Notes: generated by a model not told the origin, from the sequence alone. A stretch of 64,000 nucleotides of DNA from Nocardia stercoris (GCF_003696265.1 NZ_RFFH01000022.1:1-64000); one strand, 5' to 3'. Counted from the stretch's first letter, positions 1-8,433 are shown. Made by a program: numbers and translations.

Positions 1-281
1 ACTCGCCCGTGCGCTTCGGCGCCGGAGAGCCGGAACACGTCGGTGAGCATCCGCTTTTCCCCACGCACACCGCAGGTTTCGGGGAAGGATCGTTCAGCGG
101 CTTCGATCAGCATGCGGTCTTGGACGGCGGCGAGTTTCCAGTAGGCGGTTTCGATGTCGCGCATGGCCTGCCACATGGCGTCGTCGGACAGTGGTGTCAG
201 GGGGAGTTCGATGAGGGCGGTGACGGTGGACAGCAGTGTCGCCGCCGCCTGTCCTGTGTCTTCTACCCCCGTCGAAGTCAT
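1..281 (-). CDS. DUF222 (13E12-repeat) protein, N-terminal part
   Basis: The first 93 codons of a leftward gene that continues beyond the window edge. It starts at an ATG whose complement is at 279-281. The peptide opens MTSTGVEDTGQAAATLLSTV and continues with a helical stretch containing AYWKLAAVQDRMLIEAAER and FPETCGVRGEKRML. This is the typical N-terminus of DUF222/13E12-repeat proteins, which usually carry a C-terminal HNH nuclease domain and occur as multicopy, often mobile, genes in mycobacteria and nocardiae. The HNH part, if present, is outside the window. The family assignment rests on pattern memory and is fairly secure; the function of the family is not established. Confidence 0.7.
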   Translation of the reverse strand, partial: MTSTGVEDTGQAAATLLSTVTALIELPLTPLSDDAMWQAMRDIETAYWKLAAVQDRMLIEAAERSFPETCGVRGEKRMLTDVFRLSGAEAHGR

Positions 282-598
282 GCTTCAAGTTTACGCTCGA
301 ACCACCACACGCGCCAGGGTGGAACCCAAAGAATCTCAACATATTTGCTGGTCAAGCGACTGAACTATCGGCCGCCACAGATCTTTCGGTGGTCCACCAA
401 CGTGCGGCAACAGCATCCGTCTCCCTTCGGTATTCAGTTCATTGCCTCGCTCAGGTCGGCGTGCCAGCAGAGACGGTGTCACCCCGTGCGCATCCCCGCG
501 GTGCGGCGGCCGCAGCCCTCCAGTACGCGAAGGCGCGTTCTCCCGGCGTGCCTACGATGAGCTGTCTCGGTGGCAGGTGCCGGGCGGGGGAGGAAGCG
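282..598. other. Intergenic region, no gene seen
   Basis: A stretch of 317 bases between the start of the DUF222 gene (leftward) and the start of the next gene (rightward), so it must hold two divergent promoters. I see no convincing -10/-35 pair, no long inverted repeat and no ORF with a ribosome binding site. The open frames that cross it run through the neighbouring genes in other frames. Confidence 0.5.
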
Positions 599-1255
599 AT
601 GGCGAAGAAGGTCCAGCTCGGGAGGGTCGTATCACCTGACGGCCGTTGGGAATTCGAGGGCAGCATCGTGCGGTCGGGGGCGGCGGCATTCGATCTGGAC
701 GTGATGTGGGGCCTCGAGCGGTGGACTTATGCGCGATTCCATGGCGCCGACACTCTGGTGCTCGCCTTCGAATCAGGCTGGGAATATGTCGGCGACACCA
801 CGTTGGGTGGGATCTTTCATGGCGTTCTCGTCGCCACGCTCGACCAGCGGGACATGTGGTCGATTGCCGATATCGAGATGGACGACCGCGAGCCGTACGA
901 GGACTTCGTGCCGACCGATGTCGTGTGGGACCGCAGCGGCGTCATGGGCTGGCTGCACGATGGGGTCATCGAACTGCTCGTGCTGTCAGGCCCGCGGCGC
1001 CACGTCGATCCCACACTCCCGCAAGGCATCGAGCTCACCGAGGACTTCGACCTGCTGCGCCTGGAACTGCGAGCCGAAGGAACGTGGCACGAACTCGAAT
1101 TCGATCCAGTTTCTCGACTGTTGACAGCGCGCGACGCGGACGGCGCGGACTACTTCGACCTCGCCGGTGAGTATTACCGCAGGGACGAGACCGAGTGGCA
1201 GCCGATGGCCGATGTCGAGCGCTCGGGATGGTACTTCGCGTTCGCCGCGACTTGA
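599..1255 (+). CDS. Conserved hypothetical protein
   Basis: A 218-aa soluble acidic protein with no signal peptide, membrane segment or motif I recognise. The ATG at 599 was chosen because a strong GGGGGAGGAAG ribosome binding site lies just before it; upstream in-frame starts lack one. The sequence is rich in Trp, Asp and beta-strand-like stretches (for example LERWTYARFHGADTLVLAFE and TWHELEFDPVSRLLTARDAD), suggesting a mostly beta fold. It ends 69 bases before a convergent gene and has no operon partner. I cannot suggest a function. Confidence 0.65.
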   Translation: MAKKVQLGRVVSPDGRWEFEGSIVRSGAAAFDLDVMWGLERWTYARFHGADTLVLAFESGWEYVGDTTLGGIFHGVLVATLDQRDMWSIADIEMDDREPYEDFVPTDVVWDRSGVMGWLHDGVIELLVLSGPRRHVDPTLPQGIELTEDFDLLRLELRAEGTWHELEFDPVSRLLTARDADGADYFDLAGEYYRRDETEWQPMADVERSGWYFAFAAT

Positions 1256-1324
1256 CCGTCGGATGCGCTGTGAGGCAACGGCACCTGTCGTGAGTGGGCG
1301 TGCCACCGAGCTGCCGTCGGTCGG

Positions 1325-2347
1325 TCAGTCCGGGCGTGCCGTGCGGAAGATGCTGTTGCCCGGGGTCGTGCGGCTCAAAGCATCAGCTGCCAGGATCACC
1401 GCCGCCGCGGTCCATGTCGTTCGTTCCTCCGGCCAGCGTTTCCCGTCTGCGAACACCAGTCCGGTCCAGTACGAGCCGTCCGGCTCGCGTAGATGCTGGA
1501 TCTGGGTGAAGAGTGTTGTGGCAGAGGCGGTGTCGTTGATGGCGTCGAGCGCCAGGACCAGTTCGCAGGTTTCCGCGCCGGTGACCCAGGGGGCGTCCGA
1601 GACGCAGCGGGCGCCCAGGTCGGGGACGACGAAGGTGGTCCAGTGTGCGTCGATGCGGGTGCGGGCGGCGGGGGCGCGGATCGCGCCACTGAGGATGGGG
1701 TAGTACCAGTCCATCGAGTAGCGGCTCTTGTCCAGGAACGCTTCGGGGTGGTCGCGCAGGGCGGTGCCGAGCCGGTGGCGGGCCCGTACCCAGTCGGGGC
1801 GCGGATCGCCGAGGCGGTCGGCGAGTTCCACCGCGCAGCCGAGGCTGTGGAAGATGCTCGAGCTGCCGGTCAGCAGAGCGGTGCCCGAGTGTCCGGATTC
1901 GCCTGCGGACCAATAGATTTCACCGTACTCGCCTTGCAGGGTGAGCACGAAGTCGATTCCGGCGCGTACGGTCGGCCACAGTTCCGCCACGAAGTCGCGG
2001 TCGCCGGAGATCTGGAGGAAGTGCAGCAGCCCGGTCGCCAGGTAGGCGCAGAAGTTGGTGTCGGCGTCGTGGTTCTCGATCGTCCCCTGCCGGAACTGCA
2101 TCGGCCAGGAGCCGTCGTCGCGTTGCGTCTTGGCCGACCAGACGTACGCGGCGCGGGCCAGGTCGTGCAGGCCGGCGGCGGTGAGCGCCATGGCGGATTC
2201 GACGTGGTCCCACGGGTCGGTGTGGCCGCCGGTGAACCAGGGGACAGCGCCGTCGGGTTCCTGTGCGGCGGCGATGGACGCGGCGCTGCGGGCGATCTCG
2301 CGCGCGCTCAGCACCCCGGCCACGGCCGGCAGGTCAGCGGCGCGCAC
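1325..2347 (-). CDS. Alpha/alpha-toroid protein (prenyltransferase / 6-hairpin glycosidase-like)
   Basis: A 340-aa protein starting at a GTG that overlaps the end of the upstream methyltransferase gene by 14 nt, so the two are translationally coupled. Repeated helical pairs and motifs such as AAAQEPDGAVPWFTGG, TQRDDGSWPMQF and REPDGSYWTGLVF resemble the QW-like repeats of terpene-cyclase/prenyltransferase toroids. The central NHDADTNFCAYLATGL and AELWPTVRAGIDFVLTLQ resemble GH15-type 6-hairpin glycosidases. Homologues are commonly annotated simply as prenyltransferase. I see no DxDD cyclase motif. It is the last gene of the CYP51-glycosyltransferase-methyltransferase operon, so a role in processing a glycosylated lipid or sterol is possible, but this is inferred from context only. 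Confidence 0.7.
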   Translation of the reverse strand: MRAADLPAVAGVLSAREIARSAASIAAAQEPDGAVPWFTGGHTDPWDHVESAMALTAAGLHDLARAAYVWSAKTQRDDGSWPMQFRQGTIENHDADTNFCAYLATGLLHFLQISGDRDFVAELWPTVRAGIDFVLTLQGEYGEIYWSAGESGHSGTALLTGSSSIFHSLGCAVELADRLGDPRPDWVRARHRLGTALRDHPEAFLDKSRYSMDWYYPILSGAIRAPAARTRIDAHWTTFVVPDLGARCVSDAPWVTGAETCELVLALDAINDTASATTLFTQIQHLREPDGSYWTGLVFADGKRWPEERTTWTAAAVILAADALSRTTPGNSIFRTARPD

Positions 2348-3065
2348 CGGACACCGCCGGTTTGGTGAAGTACAGGGCCACCGACTTGCCGATCAGCGGG
2401 TTGAGCAACCGCTCGGCCGTGCGGGTCAGCCGGGGCGCGGACATCATGTCCCACACCAGCATCCGGTGATACGCGGCGACCAGCGGATGCGTGTCCCGCG
2501 AAACCCCGACCGCGCACTTGAGCCACCAGAACGGCGAGTGCAGCGCGTGCTCGAACCCCTGATGGACATACCGCACACCGGTTTCGGTGATCCGGGCGCG
2601 CAGCTCGTCGGCGCGATAGATCCGGATGTGCCCGCCCTCGTTGGCGTGGTATTCGTCCGACAGCGCCCAGCAGATGCGTTCGGGTAGCCAGCGCGGCACC
2701 GTGACCACCAGCGCCCCACCGGGTTTCAGTACCCGCACCAGTTCCGCGATCGCGCGCCGGTCCTCGGGCACGTGTTCGAGGATCTCCGAGGCGATCACCA
2801 CATCGAACGCCCCGTCCCCGTAGGGCAGGTCGAGGGCGTCACCGCAGACGGTTTCGGCCTTGGCGTAAGCGGGTGCCTCGCCGGCCTCGGCCATGGCCCG
2901 GAACATGAGCTCGACGTCGGCGAGTTCGCCGGCGTTCTGATCGAAGGCGACCACGTCGGCGCCGCGACGGTACGCCTCGAACGAGTGGCGGCCCGCTCCG
3001 GCGCCGACGTCGATGAGGCGGGTACCGGCACGCACACCGAGGCGGTCGAAGTCGACGGTCAGCAT
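2334..3065 (-). CDS. Class I SAM-dependent methyltransferase
   Basis: A 243-aa protein of the UbiE/Methyltransf_11 type. The SAM-binding motif I (IDVGAGAGRHSFEAYRRGAD) is near residue 19, followed by the acidic loop VVAFDQN, the motif II region FDVVIASEILEHVPEDRRA and the post-motif LKPGGALVVTVPRW. The ATG at 3065 is preceded by AGGAG at good spacing; longer in-frame extensions upstream have no such signal. It resembles M. tuberculosis Rv0224c, which also lies beside a glycosyltransferase (Rv0225). It is 46 nt downstream of the GT4 gene and overlaps the next gene by 14 nt. The acceptor is unknown; a glycolipid or sterol glycoside would fit the operon. Confidence 0.85.
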   Translation of the reverse strand: MLTVDFDRLGVRAGTRLIDVGAGAGRHSFEAYRRGADVVAFDQNAGELADVELMFRAMAEAGEAPAYAKAETVCGDALDLPYGDGAFDVVIASEILEHVPEDRRAIAELVRVLKPGGALVVTVPRWLPERICWALSDEYHANEGGHIRIYRADELRARITETGVRYVHQGFEHALHSPFWWLKCAVGVSRDTHPLVAAYHRMLVWDMMSAPRLTRTAERLLNPLIGKSVALYFTKPAVSGARR

Positions 3066-3111
3066 TGACGCTCCTGGGGATCGAAAAGGTTCGGGCGGCT
3101 CACTGCGCGGA

Positions 3112-4377
3112 TCATCTCGGTGAAACACCGTGCGCGGCAACCGCGGTGGTCGGCCCCGCGCGATGCCGTTCGATCGCGCGTTCGTACACCAGCGCGGTCC
3201 GGGCGCCGACCGCCGGCCAGCTGAAGATCGCGACGGCCCGCCCGCGCCCGGCGCGTCCCATCCGGTCCAGCCGCCGCGGATCACCGAGCAGCTCGTCGAG
3301 CGCCCGGGTCAGCTGGTCCACATTGCCCGGCTCGACGAGTTCCGCGCAGTCCCCGACCACTTCGGGCAGCGCTCCCGCGCGGCTGGCAACCAGCGGCGTC
3401 CCGCTCGCCATCGCCTCCACGGCGGGCAGCGAGAACCCCTCGTAGATCGACGGGATGCACGCGACCTGCGCCGACGCCAACAGCTCGGCCAGTTCCTGGT
3501 CGCTCAAACCGCTTGTCGCGGTGACGATATCGGCGAGCCCGAGTTCGGCGATCAGCTTCTCGGTCGGGCCGTTGGGTTCCAGCCGCCCAACCAGCCGCAA
3601 CTCGACCTCGCGCGTATGCCGCAGCCGCGCAACGGCTTCGAGCAGATGTGCGATGCCCTTGAGCGGCTTGTCGGCACTGGCGACGGCGACGATGCGGCCG
3701 GGCACGCGGGATTGCCCACGCGGCCGGAACAATTCGGTGTCCACCCCGAGCGGTACGGTGTGCAGCTGCTCGGGCGCCACCCCGAAGTCGGCGACGATAT
3801 CGGCGGCCGACGACGAGGACACCGTGAGCAGGTCCGGGATCCGCCGGGCCACCCGCCGCTGCATGCCGAGGAACCCGTACCAGCGGTGCACGAACGGTAT
3901 CCGCCGCCACGGCGCCGCGGCCAGGTCCACCGCGCGGTCGCGGGTGATCGGATGGTGGATCGTGGCCACCACCGGCAGGTGCCGGGCGATGTCGAGCAGC
4001 CCGTACCCCAGGCACTGGTTGTCGTGCACGACGTCGAAATCCGCGGTGCGGGAACGTAACAGCTTCGCCACCCGGGTGCTGAAGGTGCGCGGCTCGGGGA
4101 ACCCCGCGGTCCACATGGTGGCGACCTCCAGCAGATCGGTGCGATCGCGGAACTCGCGCGGGTGCGGGGTGCGGAACGGGTCGTCGTCGCGGTACAGGTC
4201 CAGGCTGGGCACTTCGGTGAGCCGGACTCGCGGGTCGAGCTGTTCGGGATAGGGCTGCCCGGAGAACACCTCGACCTGATGCCCGAGATCGGCCAGTCCG
4301 CGGCTCAGATACCGGACGTAGACCCCTTGCCCGCCACAGTGGGTCTTGCTGCGGTACGACAGCAGCGCGATCCGCAT
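3112..4377 (-). CDS. GT4-family glycosyltransferase
   Basis: A 421-aa GT-B fold enzyme. The N-terminal domain begins MRIALLSYRSKTHCGGQGVY, with the glycine-rich donor/acceptor loop of GT4 retaining enzymes. The C-terminal domain carries the sugar-nucleotide motif EGFSLPAVEAMASGTPLV (E-x7-E) near residue 312 and ASADKPLKGIAHLLEAVARL near residue 220. It resembles M. tuberculosis Rv0225. Its start codon shares one base with the CYP51 stop (TGATG), so it is translated together with CYP51. The donor and acceptor cannot be read from sequence. A partner methyltransferase and a toroid protein follow. Confidence 0.87.
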   Translation of the reverse strand: MRIALLSYRSKTHCGGQGVYVRYLSRGLADLGHQVEVFSGQPYPEQLDPRVRLTEVPSLDLYRDDDPFRTPHPREFRDRTDLLEVATMWTAGFPEPRTFSTRVAKLLRSRTADFDVVHDNQCLGYGLLDIARHLPVVATIHHPITRDRAVDLAAAPWRRIPFVHRWYGFLGMQRRVARRIPDLLTVSSSSAADIVADFGVAPEQLHTVPLGVDTELFRPRGQSRVPGRIVAVASADKPLKGIAHLLEAVARLRHTREVELRLVGRLEPNGPTEKLIAELGLADIVTATSGLSDQELAELLASAQVACIPSIYEGFSLPAVEAMASGTPLVASRAGALPEVVGDCAELVEPGNVDQLTRALDELLGDPRRLDRMGRAGRGRAVAIFSWPAVGARTALVYERAIERHRAGPTTAVAAHGVSPR

Positions 4378-5735
4378 CAAACGGTCCGTTCCCGGCGCCG
4401 GTAGCGGACCGGGCACGGCTGTTCGAGCTGCACGACCATCTTGGAGTGGTCGTTGCGGTAACTGTCCGACGGCTGCGCCAGCTCGAATTCCCAGTCCCGC
4501 AGCAGAATCGAGAAGATCGCCTTCAACTGCATGAGCGCGAACGCGGCGCCCACGCACCGGTGCCGGCCGGCCCCGAACGGGATCCAGGTCCACCGGTTGA
4601 CGATGTCCTCCTGCCGCGGGTCGAGGTAGCGGCCCGGGTCGAAGGTGTCGGGGTCGGGGAAGTCCTCCGGGATGCGATTGGAGATCGCGGGCGTGGCGGC
4701 CACCATGTCGCCCGGCGCGATTCCGTGCCCGCACACCTCGAATTCGTCGCGCGCGATCCGCATCAGGATGATCAGCGGCGGGTGCAGGCGCAGCGATTCC
4801 TTCAGTGCCGCTTCGAGGTTGGGGATCTGCCGCAGCGCGTTGTGGCTGACCTCGGATCCGTCGGCGTACAACTCGTCGAGTTCGGCGACGACGCCGGCGA
4901 GCGTCTCCGGGTGGCGCAGCAGCTCGATGATGGTCCAGGCCGCGGTGCCGGACGTGGTGTGGTGTCCCGCGAACATCATGGAGATGAAGATCCCGGTGAT
5001 CTCGCTGGCGGAGAACCGCGGCACGCCGTGCTCGTCCTTGACCGAGATCAGGATGTCGAGCATGTCGCGGTCGTCCTTGCCCTGCGGTGGGTCGGCCTCG
5101 CGGTCGTTCATGATCGCCTGCACGAGTTCGACGAGTTGGGCGCGGGCTTCATCGCGGCGCCGGAAACTCTCGATCGGGGCGTACGGGTCCACGTAGGCGA
5201 GCGCGTCGGTGCCCTGTTCGAGCTCGTGGTAGAGGTGCGCGAAGCGGGAGTCGAGCTGGTTGCGGAACTTCACGCCGATCAGGCAGGACGACGAGGTGTA
5301 GATGGTGAGTTCGGCGAAGAATTCGAGCAGGTCGATCTCGCCCGCGTCGCCCCACTGCGCGAGCATGGCGTCGACCTCGCGCGCGATGGTGGCGGCGTGG
5401 CCCTTCATGTGGTCGGCGCGCAGCGCCTGGTTGTGCAGCATCTCCTTGCGGCGTTCCGGTGGTGCGTCGAAGACGACGCCGTCGCCGAAGATGGGCTTCA
5501 TGAACGGGTAGGCCGCACCCTGGTCGAGTTCCTCGTCGCCGGCGCGGAAGAAGAACTCGTTGGCTTCGGCGCCGGTGAGCAGGATGACGTCGCGCCCGGC
5601 CAGTTCGAAGGACCCGATGTCGCCGCATTCGGCCCGGACCCGGCGCATGAGGGCGATCGGGTCGGTGCGGAATTCTTCGAGGTGGCCGTGCTCGTCCTCG
5701 CCTCCGGACACCCGTTGCGGCTTGACCAGTGTCAT
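4377..5735 (-). CDS. cyp51: CYP51 sterol 14-alpha-demethylase
   Basis: A 452-aa soluble cytochrome P450 very close to M. tuberculosis CYP51 (Rv0764c). The N-terminus RVSGGEDEHGHLEEFRTDPI and the substrate-region signatures ANEFFFRAGDEELDQGAAYP and VVFDAPPERRKEMLHNQALR match that protein almost residue for residue. The I-helix motif MMFAGHHTTSGT is near residue 250, the ExxR motif KESLRLHP near 312, and the heme loop WIPFGAGRHRCVGAAFA has its Cys near 394. It oxidatively removes the 14-alpha-methyl group of sterols. The usual ferredoxin partner lies 10 kb away (15044-15235). The ATG at 5735 gives the canonical length. The promoter carries the shared TetR-type operator at 5758-5799. Confidence 0.96.
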   Translation of the reverse strand: MTLVKPQRVSGGEDEHGHLEEFRTDPIALMRRVRAECGDIGSFELAGRDVILLTGAEANEFFFRAGDEELDQGAAYPFMKPIFGDGVVFDAPPERRKEMLHNQALRADHMKGHAATIAREVDAMLAQWGDAGEIDLLEFFAELTIYTSSSCLIGVKFRNQLDSRFAHLYHELEQGTDALAYVDPYAPIESFRRRDEARAQLVELVQAIMNDREADPPQGKDDRDMLDILISVKDEHGVPRFSASEITGIFISMMFAGHHTTSGTAAWTIIELLRHPETLAGVVAELDELYADGSEVSHNALRQIPNLEAALKESLRLHPPLIILMRIARDEFEVCGHGIAPGDMVAATPAISNRIPEDFPDPDTFDPGRYLDPRQEDIVNRWTWIPFGAGRHRCVGAAFALMQLKAIFSILLRDWEFELAQPSDSYRNDHSKMVVQLEQPCPVRYRRRERTV

Positions 5736-5757
5736 TGGAAGTCCTTCCCGGAATACC

Positions 5758-5799
5758 TGTCCAGACATGTGATGGACATGTGTCCGGACAGTACTACGG
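5758..5799 (-). promoter_or_regulatory. TetR-type operator and promoter of cyp51
   Basis: TGTCCAGACA, six bases, then GGACATGTGTCCGGACA, followed by GTACTACGG. The first ten and last ten bases of the 33-bp core are each TGTC-NN-GACA palindromes. 38 of 42 positions agree with the site before the CYP125-like gene (8267-8308). Read leftward, AGTACT directly before the palindromes could be the -10 element, placing the operator over the transcription start, as expected for a repressor site. Confidence 0.7.
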
Positions 5800-5870
5800 A
5801 AAATGGGTGGCGACAAGGCGCGCCCGACGTGGCGATGCGCGCGGGACCGGTTCCGGCCGGTGCCGGACCC

Positions 5871-5916
5871 TTGCCTTCGAACACCGAACCGAACTATATT
5901 CCGAACACCTGTCCAG
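5871..5916 (+). promoter_or_regulatory. Promoter with duplicated 28-bp block upstream of the MBL hydrolase
   Basis: A TTGCCT -35 hexamer (5871-5876), an 18-base spacer and a TATATT -10 (5895-5900). Bases 5889-5916 are identical to 17446-17473, the promoter of the aldehyde dehydrogenase operon, where TTGCGC-18-TATATT occurs in the same arrangement. It ends in TGTCCAGGTC, a degenerate half of the TGTCCAGACA operator. The distance to the next start codon (6119) is about 210 bases. Confidence 0.6.
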
Positions 5917-6118
5917 GTCGATTCGGAGTCGGCACGGTGCAGGGTCACCGGCGAAATCGTCATCGCCGCAGGCACAGGCGTCCGGAGCGGACCCCGGGAT
6001 GCGCTGTCGATGGAACCGACGGGATGGTTCCAGGTCGCGTGGTGGTGCCGGGGACCGGGATCGGGCACGACGCCGGGCCGGTGACCACACGGATTACGCT
6101 CGACCGAATGGAGAAGGT

Positions 6119-6808
6119 ATGCGAGACGATGAACTCCGGACCGGCGGTCGCGCGGTGACCGGCGCGGTCGTGCATCGCAGTGGCGCGCTGCGCATCGAGC
6201 AGGTCGTCACCGCGGGCACCTTCGCGCTCGACGGCGGCACCTGGGAGGTCGACAACAACGTCTGGGTGGTCGGCGACGACACCGAGGTGGTGGTGATCGA
6301 CGCCGCGCACAGCGCCCAGCCGATCCTCGACGCCGTCGCCGGCCGCACGGTGCGCGCGATCGTGTGCACGCACGGGCACAACGATCACATCGGCGTCGCC
6401 GAGGAGTTGTCCGGGCGCACGGACGCGCCGGTGCTGCTGCACCCCGGCGACGACATGCTGTGGCGCCAGGTCTATCCGGAGTTCTCGTTCGGCGCGCTGG
6501 CCGACGGGCAGCGGATCGCGGTGGCGGGCACCGAACTGGAGGTGCTCCACGCGCCGGGCCACTCGCCGGGCTCGGTGTCGCTGTCCCTGCCCGAGGCCAC
6601 TGCCCTGTTCAGCGGCGACACGCTGTTCTCCGGCGGTCCCGGCGCCACCGGGCGGTCCTTCTCCGACTTTCCGACCATCATCGCCTCCATCCGCGACCGA
6701 TTGCTGACCCTGCCGGTGGAGACGGTGGTGCTCACCGGCCACGGCGACAGCACCGAGATCGGTACCGAGGCACCGCATCTCGAGGAGTGGATCGCGCGCG
6801 GCTGGTGA
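6119..6808 (+). CDS. MBL-fold metallo-hydrolase
   Basis: A 229-aa metallo-beta-lactamase-fold protein. The zinc motif CTHGHNDHIG (HxHxDH) is near residue 84. LHAPGHSPGSVSLSLPEA supplies the next metal His, LFSGDTLFSGGPGATGRS the bridging Asp, and VVLTGHGDSTEIGTE the last His. It resembles the glyoxalase-II-like proteins encoded beside mycothiol-dependent formaldehyde dehydrogenase (Rv2260 type), so a thioester or mycothiol-adduct hydrolase role is plausible but not shown. The ATG at 6119 follows GAGAAGG. It is divergent from cyp51 and its promoter core is shared with the aldehyde dehydrogenase operon, which suggests co-regulation with lipid oxidation genes. Confidence 0.85.
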   Translation: MRDDELRTGGRAVTGAVVHRSGALRIEQVVTAGTFALDGGTWEVDNNVWVVGDDTEVVVIDAAHSAQPILDAVAGRTVRAIVCTHGHNDHIGVAEELSGRTDAPVLLHPGDDMLWRQVYPEFSFGALADGQRIAVAGTELEVLHAPGHSPGSVSLSLPEATALFSGDTLFSGGPGATGRSFSDFPTIIASIRDRLLTLPVETVVLTGHGDSTEIGTEAPHLEEWIARGW

Positions 6809-6830
6809 ACGGCTGTGCGGCACCGGGGAT

Positions 6831-6977
6831 TCAGTAGGCGATGAACAGGATCTCGTCGCGCGAATAGTCGTGCCCGGGGTGGTTCGCGGCCAGATGAGCC
6901 TGCGTCTGCTCGACCAGGTCGTTCTCGTCGGTGCCGCGGATGTGTTCGCCGCACGGGCAATTCAGTCGGGTCTTCAC
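6831..6977 (-). CDS. DUF1059 small Cys-containing protein
   Basis: A 48-aa protein with a GTG start preceded by a strong AAGGAGA site. The sequence VKTRLNCPCGEHIRGTDEND has the CPCG motif of DUF1059, followed by LVEQTQAHLAANHPGHDYSR with the conserved His residues. This family is described as small metal-binding proteins of unknown role. It lies 28 bases downstream of the CYP125-like gene on the same strand, so it is probably co-transcribed with it. Confidence 0.75.
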   Translation of the reverse strand: MKTRLNCPCGEHIRGTDENDLVEQTQAHLAANHPGHDYSRDEILFIAY

Positions 6978-7005
6978 GAATCTCTCCTTCGGTGATGTGG
7001 GCCCG

Positions 7006-8244
7006 CTACGCGTAGCGGACCTGCCAGCGTTTGATGCCGTTGATCCAACCCGAGCGCAGCCGTTCGGGTTCGGCGACCTGGGTGAGGTTCGGCATCGCGT
7101 CGGCGAGCGCGCCGAACATGAGCTCGATCTCCAGGCGCGCCAGGTTCGCGCCGACACAGTAGTGTGCGCCCGTGCCGCCGAATGCCAGATGCGGATTGGG
7201 GTCGCGCGCGATGTCGAACTCGAACGGGTCGGTGAACGCGTCCTCGTCGAAATTGGCTGAGCTGTAGAACAATCCGAGCCGCTGCCCCGCGCGGATCCGC
7301 TGCCCGCCCACCTCGGTGTCGGCGGTCGCGGTGCGCTGGAACGCGGTCACCGGGGTGGCCCAGCGGATGATCTCGTCCGCGGCGGTGCGCGGGCGTTGCT
7401 GCCGGAACAGTTCCCACTGCTCCGGGTGGTCGACGAACGCCTTCATGCCGTGGGTGATGGCATTGCGGGTGGTCTCGTTGCCGGCCACCGCCAGCAGGAT
7501 GACGAAGAGGCCGAATTCGTCCGAGCCGAGGGATTCTCCGTCGATATCGGCGTGCACGAGCTTGCTGACGATGTCGTCGACCGGGTCGGTGCGCCGCTGT
7601 TCGGCCAGGTTCCAGGCGTACCCGAGGATCTGCACCGAGGCGTCGGTGGAGCCGGCGGTGGTGGTGGCGTCGCCGAATTCCGGGTCGTCGTAGTTGAGCA
7701 TCTGGTTCGACCAGTCGAACAACTTGTGCCGGTCTTCCTGTGGGACACCGATCAATTCGGCGATCGCCTGCAACGGGAGTTCGCACGCCACCTGTTCGAC
7801 GAAGTCCCCGCCGTCGTGCTTCGCGGCCGCGTGCACGATCGCCGCGGCGCGTTCGGTCAGGGTGGCGCGCAGGTTCTCGACCGCGCGCGGGGTGAACCCC
7901 TTGGAGATGATGCGCCGGATCTTGGTGTGTTTCGGTGGGTCCATGTTCAGCAGCAGCGCGCCGGTCGCCTCGATCTGCTCGGGTGTCACCTCGCCGGGCA
8001 GCCGGATCACCGAACCCTTGGCTGCGGCGGAGAACAGGTCCGAATGCCGCGAGATGTGCTTGATGTCTTCGTGTTTGGTGACGACCCAGTAGCCGCCGTC
8101 GCGGAACCCGCCGGAGGTCTCGTCGCTCTGGGCGTTCCACCACACCGGTGCCGTGCGGCGGAGTTCGGCGAATTCCGCGACGGGGTTGCGGGTCTCCCAG
8201 AGGGCCGGATCGGTGAAATCGAACCCCGGAGGCAGCAGCGCCAT
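7006..8244 (-). CDS. CYP125-like cytochrome P450
   Basis: A 412-aa P450 clearly related to CYP125 (steroid C26/C27 monooxygenase). Shared stretches include LPPGFDFTDPALWETRNPV at the N-terminus, LNMDPPKHTKIRRIISKGFT, CELPLQAIAELIGVPQEDR, the I-helix LAVAGNETTRNAITHGM (near residue 250), the ExxR motif DEIIRWATPVTAFQRTA, the heme loop FGGTGAHYCVGANLAR (near 353) and RLRSGWINGIKRWQV at the C-terminus. It may oxidise a sterol side chain or a branched lipid. The redox partner is probably the ferredoxin at 15044-15235. The ATG at 8244 follows AAAGGA. It carries the same operator as cyp51. Confidence 0.88.
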   Translation of the reverse strand: MALLPPGFDFTDPALWETRNPVAEFAELRRTAPVWWNAQSDETSGGFRDGGYWVVTKHEDIKHISRHSDLFSAAAKGSVIRLPGEVTPEQIEATGALLLNMDPPKHTKIRRIISKGFTPRAVENLRATLTERAAAIVHAAAKHDGGDFVEQVACELPLQAIAELIGVPQEDRHKLFDWSNQMLNYDDPEFGDATTTAGSTDASVQILGYAWNLAEQRRTDPVDDIVSKLVHADIDGESLGSDEFGLFVILLAVAGNETTRNAITHGMKAFVDHPEQWELFRQQRPRTAADEIIRWATPVTAFQRTATADTEVGGQRIRAGQRLGLFYSSANFDEDAFTDPFEFDIARDPNPHLAFGGTGAHYCVGANLARLEIELMFGALADAMPNLTQVAEPERLRSGWINGIKRWQVRYA

Positions 8245-8266
8245 GGGACGTCCTTTCCGAGAAAAC

Positions 8267-8308
8267 TGTCCAGACACATGATGGACATGTGTCTGGACGG
8301 TACTACGG
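8267..8308 (-). promoter_or_regulatory. TetR-type operator and promoter of the CYP125-like gene
   Basis: TGTCCAGACA, six bases, then GGACATGTGTCTGGACG, and GTACTACGG after it. The site is 38/42 identical to the cyp51 site, has the same spacing, and lies 22 bases before the start codon, as in the cyp51 case. Confidence 0.7.
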
Positions 8309-8433
8309 TTCACTGGACGCGACAAGGCCGTCGCCGATCCGCGACGGCGCAGCCCTGACTGCGGTTGCCGGACTCTGCGACTACCGTCGGTCGGGAACCC
8401 GCTCGCACGTCCTACCGCCGCAGGAGGCGAACC

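Larger units (their letters stand above)
5736..6118. other. Divergent promoter region, CYP51 / MBL hydrolase
   Basis: 383 bases without a convincing gene. The left end holds the CYP51 operator and promoter (5758-5799). The middle holds a rightward promoter (5871-5900) whose core is duplicated near 17446. From there about 210 bases run to the hydrolase start, implying a long 5' leader if that promoter is the one used. An open frame at 5803-6084 exists but has no ribosome binding site and an Arg-rich, non-coding-looking composition. Confidence 0.6.

Noticed and set aside
5803..6084. A possible 93-aa gene in the cyp51 / MBL intergenic region
   Set aside because: No ribosome binding site, Arg/Pro-rich composition, and it overlaps the rightward promoter.
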